NCBI GenBank assembly: GCA_035707105.1
Contig: DASSUI010000051.1
Coordinates: 73,060-137,059, forward strand
DNA: 64,000 bases
Origin: JACDAN01 sp035707105
GTDB lineage: Bacteria > Actinomycetota > Thermoleophilia > Gaiellales > Gaiellaceae
Direction: 5' to 3'
Below the pieces are notes generated by a model. It was not told the origin of the DNA. It made no database searches and saw only the letters and a program-made list of their open reading frames with translations. The translations under genes and the position numbers were made by a program. Below, one piece after another: positions 26,114 to 37,725 of this stretch (its first letter is position 1; each line of letters starts with the position of its first letter).

Positions 26114-26997
26114 AGGAAGCGACGAAGCGTCAGGCCGGAGCCCGCCGCGCCAAGGAGGAGCCCGAGGCCGAGCAGGATCATCGCGTTGAGCCAGAATCCG
26201 AGCGCCTGGACGTCGGGGTCGCTCGTCAGCCGCGGCAGGAGCGACGGCAGCGCCGCCTCCTTGCTCACGAAGAGGAGGATCACGGCGAGGAGCGAGCCGA
26301 CGAGCCCGCAGATCAGGCCCTCGAGCATGAACGGACCGCGGACGAACCAGTTCGTGGCGCCGACGAGCTTCATCACCTCGATCTCGCGGCGGCGCGCGAA
26401 GATCGACAACCGGATCGTGTTCGCGATCAGGATCGCGGCGGCGGAGAGCAGCACGAGGACGGCGATGCCGAAGATCGCGTTGATGATGTTCGCGACCTTG
26501 AGGATCCGCTTCGCCTTCTCCTTCCCGTAGGTGACGTTGTGCACGCCGGCCGGGTACGGCGCGGCCTTCGTGCCCTGGCCGATCGCCGCGGCGATCTCCT
26601 CCACGTACTCGGCCTTGGTCGGGTACACCGTCCAGGCGGGGCCGAGCGGGTTGTAGGGAAGGTCGGTGCCGAAGAGGTCCGGGCGCTCCTTGCGCATCTG
26701 GGCGAGACCTTCCTGTGCAGAGATGAACTCGATCCGATCCTTGTCCACGTGCGGGTTCTTCTCGAGCTGCACGCGCAGCGCGTTCACCTGCTGCGGCGTC
26801 GCGTCGCGGTCATGGAAGACCTTGACGACGAGACCGGCCTTCACGTCGTCGCTCCAGGAGCGCGCGTACGTCGCGAAGGCGATCACGAGGCCGAGCAGGA
26901 ACATCCCGATCAGCACCGTCATGGTCGCGGCGACCGTCGTCGACAGGTTCGCCCCGATGGAGCGAACCGCCTCGCCGAGCATCATCTTCAGCCTCAT
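26104..26997 (-). CDS. ftsX: Cell-division ABC permease-like protein
   Basis: FtsX, with FtsE, couples cytosolic ATP hydrolysis to activation of septal peptidoglycan hydrolases. The 297-residue protein has one N-terminal helix (TVAATMTVLIGMFLLGLVIA), an extracellular domain (about 45-165) and three C-terminal helices. FARRREIEVMKLVGATNWFVRGP is the FtsX signature that contacts FtsE. The start overlaps the ftsE stop by four bases (ATGA), showing translational coupling. The stop codon lies in the loop of hairpin H4 of the repeated element. Confidence 0.95.
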   Translation of the reverse strand: MRLKMMLGEAVRSIGANLSTTVAATMTVLIGMFLLGLVIAFATYARSWSDDVKAGLVVKVFHDRDATPQQVNALRVQLEKNPHVDKDRIEFISAQEGLAQMRKERPDLFGTDLPYNPLGPAWTVYPTKAEYVEEIAAAIGQGTKAAPYPAGVHNVTYGKEKAKRILKVANIINAIFGIAVLVLLSAAAILIANTIRLSIFARRREIEVMKLVGATNWFVRGPFMLEGLICGLVGSLLAVILLFVSKEAALPSLLPRLTSDPDVQALGFWLNAMILLGLGLLLGAAGSGLTLRRFLRV

Positions 26998-27752
26998 TCG
27001 GAGGCGTACCCTCCGCGCCGCTCGTCTCGCGCGATCCGTCCGTCCTCCAGCGCGATCACACGGCGCCGCATCTTGTCGACCATCTCGCGGTCGTGCGTCG
27101 CCATCAGGACCGTCGTGCCGGAGCGGTTGATCCGGTAGAGCAGCTGCATGATCCCGACGGAGGTGTCGGGGTCGAGGTTCCCCGTGGGCTCGTCGCAGAC
27201 GAGGAGCGGCGGGTGATTGACGAAGGCGCGCGCGATGGAGACGCGCTGCTGCTCGCCGCCCGAGAGCTCGTCCGGGTACGAGTTCCCCTTGTGCGTCAGG
27301 CCGACGAGACCGAGCACCTCGGGCACCTTGCGCCGGATCGCGTTCCGGCTCTCACCTTGCACCTTGAGCGCGTAGGCGACGTTCTCCGAGGTCGTGCGAT
27401 CCGAGAGGAGCTTGAAGTCCTGGAAGACGCAGCCGATGTTCCGGCGCAGCTGCGGCACCTTGCGGTGTGGCAGGCGGCCGAGGTCGCGGCCGCCGATGAT
27501 GATCCGGCCGGTCGTCGGCTCGATCTCCTTCAGCAGGAGGCGGATCAGCGTCGACTTACCCGAGCCCGAAGGGCCGACGAGGAAGACGAACTCGCCCTTC
27601 TCGATCACGAAGGACGCTCCCTCGAGCGCGACGACATTCGGGTCGTAGACCTTCGCGACGTTCTCGAACACGATCATCGCCCCGGCGCCCGCGGCCGCGG
27701 CCGGCGTCTCCTGTGGGCCCGGCTCCGCCAGGGCTGTCGGGATGTCTGTCAT
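26994..27752 (-). CDS. ftsE: Cell-division ATP-binding protein
   Basis: FtsE is the ABC ATPase of the FtsEX complex. Walker A is GPSGSGKST, the signature is LSGGEQQRVSIARA, Walker B is LLVCDEPTGNLD, and the switch His is in MATHDRE. Core FtsE proteins start near MIVFENVAKVYD, but here about 25 extra Pro/Ala-rich residues precede it. ATG 27752 is preferred because GAAGAGA precedes it. ATG 27776 (longer) and 27677 (minimal) are alternatives. It couples to ftsX by an ATGA overlap and follows prfB by about 90 bases. Confidence 0.95.
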   Translation of the reverse strand: MTDIPTALAEPGPQETPAAAAGAGAMIVFENVAKVYDPNVVALEGASFVIEKGEFVFLVGPSGSGKSTLIRLLLKEIEPTTGRIIIGGRDLGRLPHRKVPQLRRNIGCVFQDFKLLSDRTTSENVAYALKVQGESRNAIRRKVPEVLGLVGLTHKGNSYPDELSGGEQQRVSIARAFVNHPPLLVCDEPTGNLDPDTSVGIMQLLYRINRSGTTVLMATHDREMVDKMRRRVIALEDGRIARDERRGGYASE

Positions 27753-27843
27753 AGGGGTCTCTTCTACGGCGGTCATCGCTCACGCGCGTTCGCGGCGGGC
27801 CGTTCGGTTCATGGACGACGCTCGAGTGTACCGAAAGCCCCTG

Positions 27844-28942
27844 CTAGACCGTCTTTCCCGCGGCCTTCGCGAGCAGGTAGGCCTGGATGAACGCGTCCAG
27901 GTCGCCGTCGAGCACGGCGTCCGTGTTCCCGGTCTCGTGCTCTGTGCGGTGGTCCTTGACCATCTGGTACGGGTGGAGCACGTAGCTGCGGATCTGGCTG
28001 CCGAAGCCCGTGTTCTGCGCCTCGCCCCGCTCCCGCGCCAGCTCCGCCTCGCGCTCCTCCTCCGCGAGCTCGGCGAGGCGGGAGCGAAGCAGCCTCATTG
28101 CCGTCTGCTTGTTGGACGACTGGGAGCGCTCGTTCTGGCACTGGACGACGATCCCCGTCGGGAGGTGCGTGATCCGGACCGCGGAGTCGGTCTTGTTGAC
28201 GTGCTGGCCGCCGGCCCCGCTCGCCCGGTAGGTGTCGATGCGGAGGTCCGCCTCGTCGATCTCCAGCTCCGCGTCGTCGTTCACGAGCGGCGCGACGATC
28301 ACCTGGGCGAACGACGTCTGGCGCCGGTGCGCCGAGTCGAACGGCGAGAGCCGGACGAGGCGGTGGACGCCCCGCTCGGCCTTCAGCGTCCCGTAGGCGT
28401 TCTCGCCCGAGACCGTGACGGCGGCGGACTTCAGCCCCGCCTCCTCTCCCGGACTCGCCTCGACGAGCTCCGCCTTGAACCCCCGACGCTCGGCCCAGCG
28501 AAGGTACATGCGGACGAGCATTTCGGCCCAGTCCTGCGCGTCGGTCCCCCCTTCGCCGGCATGAATCGTGACGAGGGCGTCGCCGGCGTCGTACTCCCCG
28601 GAGAAGAGCGCGTCCTCGCGGAGCCGGTCGAGCTCGCCCTCGATCGGACGGAGATGCTCGTCCAGCTCCCCGGCGAGGTCGCCGTCGAGCGCGAGCAGCT
28701 CGCAGGCGTCCTCGAAGTCGCGGACGAGCCGTCGATAGCGCTCGAGGCGCCTGGTCAGGCGCGAATGCTCGGAGGAGAGGTCGGCCGCGTGCCGCTGGTC
28801 GTCCCAAAAGCCGGGCTCGCCCATCGTCCGCTCGAGCTCGGCCGTCCGGGACTCGAGTGCGGCGGGGTCAAAGGTAATCACGGACCCAGGCGAGCTGGGC
28901 CCCGATCTCCTCCAGGCGGGCGTTGAGATCCGTTGCCTCCAT
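27844..28942 (-). CDS. prfB: Peptide chain release factor 2, read through a programmed +1 frameshift
   Basis: RF2 ends translation at UGA and UAA. The first 24 codons (28942-28871) run into an in-frame TGA at 28870-28868 in the context TAC CTT TGA C. Skipping one T gives GAC and opens the remaining 341 codons, for 365 residues, the normal length. The recognition tripeptide SPF is in RLSPFDSAHRR, and the catalytic GGQ is in SGAGGQHVNKTDS (about residue 244). This is the classic RF2 autoregulatory site: low RF2 slows stopping at UGA and favours shifting at CUU. An upstream AGGGGG-like stimulator three bases before CTT is not visible. The gene is divergent from the GAF histidine kinase, with 23 bases between starts. 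Confidence 0.95.
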
Positions 28943-28965
28943 CGGCAGGATGGTAGTCGGAGACG

Positions 28966-30636
28966 ATGGGCCGGTCCGAGGCGCAGCAGCGGCAGTTCCT
29001 GATGCTCGGGCGCCCCGGCGCCTTCGTCGTCGCCTTCGTCGGCTTCGGCATCGCGTCGCTCGTCTCGGAGAAGCCGGCACTCGACCACTTCATGGTCGTG
29101 CTGGTCGCCGCGCTCCTGTTCACGCAGGTGCCCGCGTGGATCGCGCTCGCCCGCGGCGCGCCGACGGAGCATGTCGCAAGGGCCGTCCTCCTCTCGGACA
29201 TCGTCATGGTCGCCGCGCTCACGGCGGCGCTGAACACCGAGAGCCTGCTCGCGGTTGCGTTCTTCGCTCCGATCGCGTTCAGCGCGCTCATGTTCGGCGC
29301 ACGCTTCACCCTCCTGCTGACGTCGCTCGCGATCCTCGCGATCCTGGTCGTTGCCTACGCGGTCATCGAGCCCGACGGCGTGACGCTGCTGGCGAACCTC
29401 GTCGTCCTGGCCGTGACCGGCGGGATCCTCGCCGGCCTCTCCGGCGAGATCCACGCCGCGCATGCGCAGCTCGCGCGCGACCGCGCCTCGGACGCGGCGG
29501 CGCTTGCCGTCGCCGAGCGCATCACGTTCCCACAGACGCTCGGAGACGTCCTCCGGCCGTCCGTCGAGGAGCTCGGGCGCGCGACCGGGGCGACGCGCTG
29601 CCTCGTCAGGCTCCGGCCTCGGCCAGACGGAACGGCGCCGGTGTACGAGTGGGACCGTCCGGGCGCCGAGCCGGCCGGGCCACCGCGGCCGCCGCCGAGC
29701 ATCCGGCACGTCTTCGAGTCGGGCGAGCCCCTCGTTCTCAACGACGCGCGCAAGGCGGATCCGGAGACGCGGGTGTGGGCAGAGGAGATCGGCGCCAGGG
29801 CGCTGGTCGCATGGCCCGTGACGTGGCGCGGCGAGGTGACGGCGGCGCTCGGCTTCACCGACGTCCGCGTCCGCGCATGGGAGGTCGACGGCCTGCCGCT
29901 GATCCGGCGGGTCGCGCCGCTGATCGGCGCCGCCCTCGGCCAGGCCGAGGCGTTCGAGGAGCTGCAGCGCGTGAACGAGCTCCGCGCCGAGCTCGTCGCG
30001 CGCGTCTCGCACGAGCTGCGGACGCCCCTGACGTCGACGATCGGCTTCCTGAGGACGCTCGAGCGCGCCGACCTGGAGATCGACGAGGAGGAGCGGAGCC
30101 GGTTCGTGTCGATCGCCCGGCTGGAGGCAGAGCGGCTGGCGCGGCTCGTCGACGACCTCCTCGAGCTGGCGCGGCTGGAACGTGGTCAGACGCGGCTCGC
30201 GATCGAGGACGTCGACGTGGGGATGCTCGCCCAGCGCGCAGCGACCGGTCTGGAGCTTCCGGCCGACCGCCTGATCGCCGTCGAGATTCCGGCCGGTCAG
30301 CTCGTCCGCGCCGATCCCCACCGGCTCCTGCAGATCCTGTCGAACCTGCTCACGAACGCCGTCCGCCACGGCGAAGGAGGCGTGTTCGTCACGTCAAGGA
30401 TCGACGAGGACCAGCGGGCCGAGATCTCCGTCAGCGACGACGGCGCCGGGATCCCCGCCGAGGAGATCAGCGACATCTTCCAGCCGTTCGCACGCGGCGG
30501 CGCCGGCTCGCAGGGGACGGGTCTGGGCCTCGCCATTGCGCGTGCCCTCGCGGAGGTCCAAGGCGGGACGCTCGAGTACCGCGCTGCCGAGAACGGCGGC
30601 GCGCACGCGTTCGTGCTGACGCTGCCGACGAGCTAG
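28966..30636 (+). CDS. Membrane sensor histidine kinase with GAF domain
   Basis: The 556-residue protein has five or six N-terminal helices (to about 160) with no large external loop. A GAF-like domain spans roughly 185-325 and contains Trp/Pro-rich ligand-pocket sequence. The phospho-acceptor His is about residue 349 in RVSHELRTPL. The ATPase domain has an N box (SNLLTNAVRHGEGG) and G boxes (DDGAGIP, GTGLGLAIAR). No response regulator is adjacent. Its stop is 13 bases from the convergent secA stop. Signal unknown. It is a second, unrelated orphan kinase in this window. Confidence 0.87.
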   Translation: MGRSEAQQRQFLMLGRPGAFVVAFVGFGIASLVSEKPALDHFMVVLVAALLFTQVPAWIALARGAPTEHVARAVLLSDIVMVAALTAALNTESLLAVAFFAPIAFSALMFGARFTLLLTSLAILAILVVAYAVIEPDGVTLLANLVVLAVTGGILAGLSGEIHAAHAQLARDRASDAAALAVAERITFPQTLGDVLRPSVEELGRATGATRCLVRLRPRPDGTAPVYEWDRPGAEPAGPPRPPPSIRHVFESGEPLVLNDARKADPETRVWAEEIGARALVAWPVTWRGEVTAALGFTDVRVRAWEVDGLPLIRRVAPLIGAALGQAEAFEELQRVNELRAELVARVSHELRTPLTSTIGFLRTLERADLEIDEEERSRFVSIARLEAERLARLVDDLLELARLERGQTRLAIEDVDVGMLAQRAATGLELPADRLIAVEIPAGQLVRADPHRLLQILSNLLTNAVRHGEGGVFVTSRIDEDQRAEISVSDDGAGIPAEEISDIFQPFARGGAGSQGTGLGLAIARALAEVQGGTLEYRAAENGGAHAFVLTLPTS

Positions 30637-30649
30637 GAGGCGTGCGCCG

Positions 30650-33331
<2,682 letters not shown>

Positions 33332-33382
33332 GAACCTAGGGTATCGGAGGCAGGAAGCCCGACCCTGAGCCCGCCCGGCGGT

Positions 33383-33958
33383 TCACAAAGGGTTTACCTC
33401 GACCGCCCAGAGGTTCCCGTCGAGCCGCTCCGCGTTCAGCACGAAGTCGGCGTGAACGGCGGCGCCGTGCGCCTCGAGCGCGGGGATGCTCTCCCACGCG
33501 GGCTGCTCGTCGACGAGCAGCGTGCGCTCGCCGTCCTGCATCGCGAGGCTGATCGCATCGCCCGGGACGTCGTCGGACAGTTCCACGACCGCGATGCGGT
33601 TCGCGGCCACGGCCCAGAGGTCGCCGTCGGTCCGGACCGCACGCGCCCTGTACGGAGGCGGCAGCGACTCCTCGACGGCGGCGGTCAGCGGCGAGAGGGC
33701 GCCGTCGGGCACGTCGTCGTCGACGAGGATGGTGCCGTCCACGAGCGCCGTGAAGTCGAACGCGTCCCCGGGGAGGCCCGGCGCGTCCGCGGTCGCGACG
33801 GCGTCCCAGCGGCGGGGACGGCCGCCGTGCAGCACGTCGAGCGTGCCCGTCGCCGACTGCGGGATCACGGGCGCGTGCGCCGACTTCCAGTCGAGCAGGC
33901 CGGTCCCCTCCGCGAGCTGCTCGTGGAGCGGCTTGTCTCGCCGCCGCCAGAAGGGCAT
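33383..33958 (-). CDS. Conserved hypothetical protein between hpf and secA
   Basis: The 191-residue soluble protein has no signal peptide or membrane segment. The N terminus is basic and Trp-containing (MPFWRRRDKPLHEQLAEGTG). The body is acidic and beta-rich (FTALVDGTILVDDDVPDGAL). I do not recognise a family or catalytic motif. It starts 5 bases after the hpf stop on the same strand and ends 51 bases before secA, so it probably shares the hpf transcript. Confidence 0.65.
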   Translation of the reverse strand: MPFWRRRDKPLHEQLAEGTGLLDWKSAHAPVIPQSATGTLDVLHGGRPRRWDAVATADAPGLPGDAFDFTALVDGTILVDDDVPDGALSPLTAAVEESLPPPYRARAVRTDGDLWAVAANRIAVVELSDDVPGDAISLAMQDGERTLLVDEQPAWESIPALEAHGAAVHADFVLNAERLDGNLWAVEVNPL

Positions 33959-33962
33959 GCCG

Positions 33963-34499
33963 CTACGTCTGGGGCTCGATCAGGCCGTAGGCGCCGTCCC
34001 GCCTGCGGTACACGACGTTCACCTCGGCCGTCTCGGCGTTCTGGAACACGAAGAAGTCGTGCCCGACGAGCTCGAGCTGAAGAACCGCCTCCTCGGGGCT
34101 CATCGGTTTGATCGCGAACCGCTTCGATTTGACGATCATCGGCTCCTCCTCGACCGGGACCCCGTCCTCTGGGATCCCGGGCTCGGGCAGGGACGACCGC
34201 CTCGGGCGGCGCTTCTGCCGGTAGCGCTTGACCTGGCGCTCGAGCTTGTCCACGAGTTGGTCGATCGAGGCCTTGTGATCCGCGGACGCCTCGCGCGCCC
34301 GCAGAATCGGCCCCTTCGTCCAGATTGTCGCCTCCGCGACGTGGTTCTGCGAGATCGAGGGGTTCCGCTCGACCGCGAGCTCGAGCTCCACGCGCGTCGG
34401 GTCCGCCAGCTGGCGGCCGAGCCTGGAGAGCTTCTCCTCCGCGTACTCACGAATCGAGTCGGTGACCTCGACGTTCTTGCCCTTCACCTGGAGTCGCAC
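33963..34499 (-). CDS. hpf: Ribosome hibernation promoting factor, long form
   Basis: Long HPF joins two 70S ribosomes into inactive 100S dimers under starvation. The N-terminal domain (VTDSIREYAEEKLSRLG; SADHKASIDQLVDKLERQVKRYR) binds at the decoding site. After a variable linker, the C-terminal domain (KPMSPEEAVLQLELVGHDFFVFQNAE) dimerises. The start GTG 34499 is chosen because GGGAGG ends five bases upstream; TTG 34502 is too close to that site. The start lies inside the 3' end of comF (53-base overlap). Confidence 0.95.
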   Translation of the reverse strand: MRLQVKGKNVEVTDSIREYAEEKLSRLGRQLADPTRVELELAVERNPSISQNHVAEATIWTKGPILRAREASADHKASIDQLVDKLERQVKRYRQKRRPRRSSLPEPGIPEDGVPVEEEPMIVKSKRFAIKPMSPEEAVLQLELVGHDFFVFQNAETAEVNVVYRRRDGAYGLIEPQT

Positions 34500-35205
34500 C
34501 AACCCCTCCCGAGATCGCCGTTGCCTGTGGCGCCGCCGATTGTATTGACCGGACGGCGCGGGCGAAGGTGACCACGTCGACCCGGACGGCGCCTGCCTTG
34601 CGAAGCGCCGAGGCGGCCGCCGTGGCCGTCGAGCCGGTCGTGTAGACGTCGTCCACGAGTACGAGTCGCCGTGGGACCCGAGGCCGGGCCACGAACGCGC
34701 CGCGGACGTTCCGGCGACGCGCGGGCAGGCTCAGTCCTCGCTGCGGACGCGGCGCCCGGGTCCGGCCGAGAGCGCGGACGACGGGGAGCGACCAGCGCCG
34801 CCCGAGCTCGAGGGCGAGACGCTCAGCCGGATGGTGTCCACGCCGGACGCTCCGGTCGCCGTCCGCCGGGACGAAGGCAATCCCGTCGGCCGCGGGGCAC
34901 GCGACGACTGCGCAGACGGCGTCCGCCGCGAGCTCTGCGAGGCCTCGGAGGCCGCGCTCCTTCCAGGCGCCGACGACTGCCGGGACGGGCGGCTGGTATG
35001 CGACTGCGGCGCGGGCGGAGGCGAACGCGAGCCGCCGGCCGGCGCACTCGCGGCAGCGCAGGACCGGCCACGCCGTCGGCGCGCCGCAACGCGCGCAGTG
35101 CGTCCCGAGCAGGAACGGCAGCGCAGCCCGGCAGCCCGCGCAGAGATTCTCACCCAGACGGGCGCACGAAACGCAACGGCGAGGCAGGACGAGGTCGAGA
35201 AGCAC
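34447..35205 (-). CDS. comF: ComF-family phosphoribosyltransferase-like protein
   Basis: The 252-residue protein has an N-terminal double zinc-finger (CVSCARLGENLCAGC; CARCGAP; CREC) and a type I phosphoribosyltransferase fold, with the PRPP loop in LVLVDDVYTTGSTATAA. In competent bacteria ComF is a cytosolic factor for DNA uptake; in others its role is unclear. No other competence gene is in the window. The last 35 residues (SIQSAAPQATAISGG...) go beyond the fold and overlap the hpf start, so they may be neutral tail sequence. Confidence 0.88.
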   Translation of the reverse strand: MLLDLVLPRRCVSCARLGENLCAGCRAALPFLLGTHCARCGAPTAWPVLRCRECAGRRLAFASARAAVAYQPPVPAVVGAWKERGLRGLAELAADAVCAVVACPAADGIAFVPADGDRSVRRGHHPAERLALELGRRWSLPVVRALGRTRAPRPQRGLSLPARRRNVRGAFVARPRVPRRLVLVDDVYTTGSTATAAASALRKAGAVRVDVVTFARAVRSIQSAAPQATAISGGVGATPGEGQERRGHRLDS

Positions 35206-35265
35206 ATCGGCCCGACGCTAGCCCGGAAGGCCGCACGCGTGGCGCGCGCCTCCGTGCCGAATGCG

Positions 35266-36033
35266 TTACTCCTCGGGCGAGTATGCGCCGCGCTCGGGCA
35301 GTCCCTGCTCGCGCCGCATCCGGTTGTCTGCGTCCAGCAGCTGCTCGCGGTTCCCGATGTCGAGCCAGGCGCCCGCAAACCGGTAGCCGTAAACGGGCAC
35401 CCGCGGATAGAGCCAGACGACGAAACGGCCGGGCTGGTCGGGCGAGTTGCCCTCCGCCAGATACTCCGAGACGAGCGCCACGTGCTCCGCCGGGAAGAGA
35501 TACACGGCGATGCCCGCGAGCGTGCTGCTCGGCTCTTCCGGCTTCTCCTCCAGATACGTCACGCGGTCGTCCTCGTCGAGCTCGACGACCGAGTACGCCT
35601 TCGCGAGGACGAGATCGCCGACGTCGTGCACACCGATTGCGCTGCCGTCCTTCGAGTGCCAGAAGGCGACGAGGTCCGCGAGCTCGAAGTCGAACAGGTT
35701 GTCGCCGGCGACGATCAGGAGATCCTCGCCCTCGAGGCCGGCCCGCTCGATCACGAAACGGATGTCGCCGACGGCGCCCAGCCGATCTTCGTTCGAGCTG
35801 GTCCCGTCGTCGTGGACGGCGACGGACAGCGGCCGGTCGCCGCGACCTGCCCACGCCCGGAAGTCCGCCGCGAAGCACGCGTTCGTGACCACGTGGAGCT
35901 CGTCCACCTCGTCGACCGCGGCGAGCTTGTCGTAGAGGTAGTCGAGCATCGGCCGCCCCGCCAGCGGCAGCAGCGGCTTCGCGACCGTGTCGGTCAGCGG
36001 CCGGAGCCGGGTGGCGTACCCGGCCGCCAACAC
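35266..36033 (-). CDS. Sugar-1-phosphate nucleotidyltransferase
   Basis: The 255-residue protein makes NDP-sugars from sugar 1-phosphates and NTP. The N-terminal signature is LAAGYATRLRPLTDTVAKPL, and KPLLPLAGRPMLDYL holds the catalytic Lys. The metal-binding Asp is in VAGDNLFDF. The annotated GTG start (36033) leaves the protein four residues short of the family's usual M-K-x-x-LAAG start. A CTG at 36045 in the same frame would restore Lys-Gly-Leu-Val, preceded by GAGGGG eight bases upstream. It follows ahcY by 15 bases or less on the same strand. The exact sugar is unknown. Confidence 0.85.
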   Translation of the reverse strand: MLAAGYATRLRPLTDTVAKPLLPLAGRPMLDYLYDKLAAVDEVDELHVVTNACFAADFRAWAGRGDRPLSVAVHDDGTSSNEDRLGAVGDIRFVIERAGLEGEDLLIVAGDNLFDFELADLVAFWHSKDGSAIGVHDVGDLVLAKAYSVVELDEDDRVTYLEEKPEEPSSTLAGIAVYLFPAEHVALVSEYLAEGNSPDQPGRFVVWLYPRVPVYGYRFAGAWLDIGNREQLLDADNRMRREQGLPERGAYSPEE

Positions 36034-36048
36034 CAGACCTTTCAGCTG

Positions 36049-37317
36049 CTAGGTCCCCTCGTTCCAGGAGGCGAGGTAGTTCGCCTGCTCCTCGGTCAGC
36101 CGGTCGATGGTGATCCCCATCGTCTCCAGCTTGAGCCGCGCGATCTCCCGGTCGATCTCGTCGGGGACCGGGTAGACCTTCCGCTCGAGCTCGGCCGCGT
36201 GCCCGACTGCGTACTCGGCCGCGAGCGCCTGGTTCGCGAAGGACATGTCCATCACGATCGCCGGGTGCCCCTCCGCGGCCGCGAGGTTGATCAGCCGGCC
36301 CTCGCCCAGGAGATACAGCCGCCGCCCGTCCTCGAGCGTGAACTCCTCGACGAACGCCCTCGCCTCGCGCGACTCGACGGCCATCTGCCGGAGCGCCGAG
36401 ATCTCGATCTCGACGTTGAAGTGCCCGGTGTTGGCGAGGACAGCGCCGTCCTTCATCCGCTCCATGTGCCCGCGCGCGATGACGGACTTGTCGCCCGTGG
36501 CCGTGCAGAAGATGTCGCCGACCTCGACGGCCTGGGCCATCGGCATCACCTCGAAACCGTCCATCGCGGCCTCGATGCCGCGCAGCGGATCGACCTCGGT
36601 GACGATCACGTGCGCGCCCATCCCCTTCGCCCGCATCGCGACGCCCTTACCGACCCAGCCGTAGCCCGACACGACGAACCGCTTGCCGGCGAGGAGGATG
36701 TTCGTGGCGCGGACGATGCCGTCGATCGTCGACTGCCCCGTCCCATACCGGTTGTCGAAGAGGTGCTTCGTCTGCGCCTCGTTGACGGCGATGATGGGGA
36801 ACCCGAGCGCGCCGTCGGCCTCGAGCGCCTTCAGCCGGATGACGCCGGTCGTCGTCTCCTCCGTGCCGGCGATGATGTCGCCGAGTTGCTCGCGGCGGTG
36901 CGAGTGGAGGACGCCGATGACGTCGGCCCCGTCGTCCATCGTCAGCTGCGGCTTGTGGTCGACGGCCGCCTCGATGTGCTGGTAGTACGTGTCGTTGTCC
37001 TCGCCCTTGATGGCGAAGACCGACACGTCGAACTCGTCGACAAGTGCGGCGGCGACATCGTCCTGGGTGGAGAGCGGGTTCGACGCGCAGAGCACGACGT
37101 CGGCGCCGCCGGCCTTCAGGGTGCGGGCGAGGTTCGCCGTCTCGGTCGTGACGTGCAGGCACGCCGCGACGCGGTAGCCGGCGAGCGGCTGCTCCGCCTC
37201 GAAGCGCTCGCGGATCGCGGCGAGCACCGGCATCTGCCGGTCGGCCCAGGCGATCCTGCGAACGCCCTCGGGCGCGAGTGTGAGGTCCTTGACGTCGTAG
37301 CGCTTCGTTGTGGCCAT
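36049..37317 (-). CDS. ahcY: S-adenosylhomocysteine hydrolase
   Basis: AhcY splits S-adenosylhomocysteine to adenosine and homocysteine, relieving inhibition of methyltransferases. The 422-residue length fits the short bacterial/archaeal form. The N terminus (VKDLTLAPEGVRRIAWADRQMPVL) carries the substrate site. The NAD+ Rossmann motif is GYGWVGKGVAMRAKGMGA at about 217. HVTTETANLARTL and the CASNPLSTQDDVAAAL block are canonical. The start ATG 37317 is supported by a GAGAGAGAG run just upstream; the frame stays open to 37443, but that extension is not AhcY-like. It feeds the methionine cycle with metH. Confidence 0.96.
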   Translation of the reverse strand: MATTKRYDVKDLTLAPEGVRRIAWADRQMPVLAAIRERFEAEQPLAGYRVAACLHVTTETANLARTLKAGGADVVLCASNPLSTQDDVAAALVDEFDVSVFAIKGEDNDTYYQHIEAAVDHKPQLTMDDGADVIGVLHSHRREQLGDIIAGTEETTTGVIRLKALEADGALGFPIIAVNEAQTKHLFDNRYGTGQSTIDGIVRATNILLAGKRFVVSGYGWVGKGVAMRAKGMGAHVIVTEVDPLRGIEAAMDGFEVMPMAQAVEVGDIFCTATGDKSVIARGHMERMKDGAVLANTGHFNVEIEISALRQMAVESREARAFVEEFTLEDGRRLYLLGEGRLINLAAAEGHPAIVMDMSFANQALAAEYAVGHAAELERKVYPVPDEIDREIARLKLETMGITIDRLTEEQANYLASWNEGT

Positions 37318-37361
37318 CAGCTCTCTCTCTGTGTCGGGGGTGGCGGCATTGTTCCAGTGGT

Positions 37362-37694
37362 CTAGGCGACGAGGAGGCGCTCGTGCTTCCGCTGCTCCCA
37401 GTCGACCCAGTCGGTGGCCCCCGCCTCGGACCCGGCGAGCCAAGTGTCGACCGCGCCTCGTAGATCGCGCTCCCGCCGGAGCCGCGCGGCGAACGCGATG
37501 TCGGTCAGCTCCGCGCCGAAGCGGTCGCGCAGCGCCCGCAGCGAGCGCAGCTGGTTCAGCTCCCGGAGGCCGTAGAGTCTGTATCCCGAGACCGAGCGGC
37601 GCGGGACGACGAGTCGCGCGTGCTCGAGGTAGCGGAGCATCCGAGGCGACCAGCCGGTCGACAGCGCGGCAGCGCCGATCGTGAGCCCGTCCAT
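37362..37694 (-). CDS. MerR-family transcriptional regulator, short form
   Basis: The 110-residue protein is a winged helix-turn-helix regulator: LTIGAAALSTGWSPRMLRYLEHARLV is the MerR helix-turn-helix, and SGYRLYGLRELNQLRSLRALRD is the wing plus start of the dimer helix. It has almost no effector domain after the dimer helix (ends WVDWEQRKHERLLVA), so the signal is unclear. It lies directly upstream of ahcY on the same strand and may regulate that gene. Confidence 0.82.
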   Translation of the reverse strand: MDGLTIGAAALSTGWSPRMLRYLEHARLVVPRRSVSGYRLYGLRELNQLRSLRALRDRFGAELTDIAFAARLRRERDLRGAVDTWLAGSEAGATDWVDWEQRKHERLLVA

Positions 37695-37725
37695 CGGGCC
37701 AACCTTACCACAGTCGTGTCAGGGT

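Noticed and set aside
28868..28870. prfB as a pseudogene broken by a stop codon
   Set aside because: The stop is at the exact RF2 frameshift context (CTT TGA C), and both flanking parts are conserved RF2 sequence.
37318..37443. A longer ahcY beginning at 37443
   Set aside because: The extra 42 residues are Arg/Pro-rich and overlap the MerR gene's end. ATG 37317 has a better ribosome-binding site and gives the normal N terminus.
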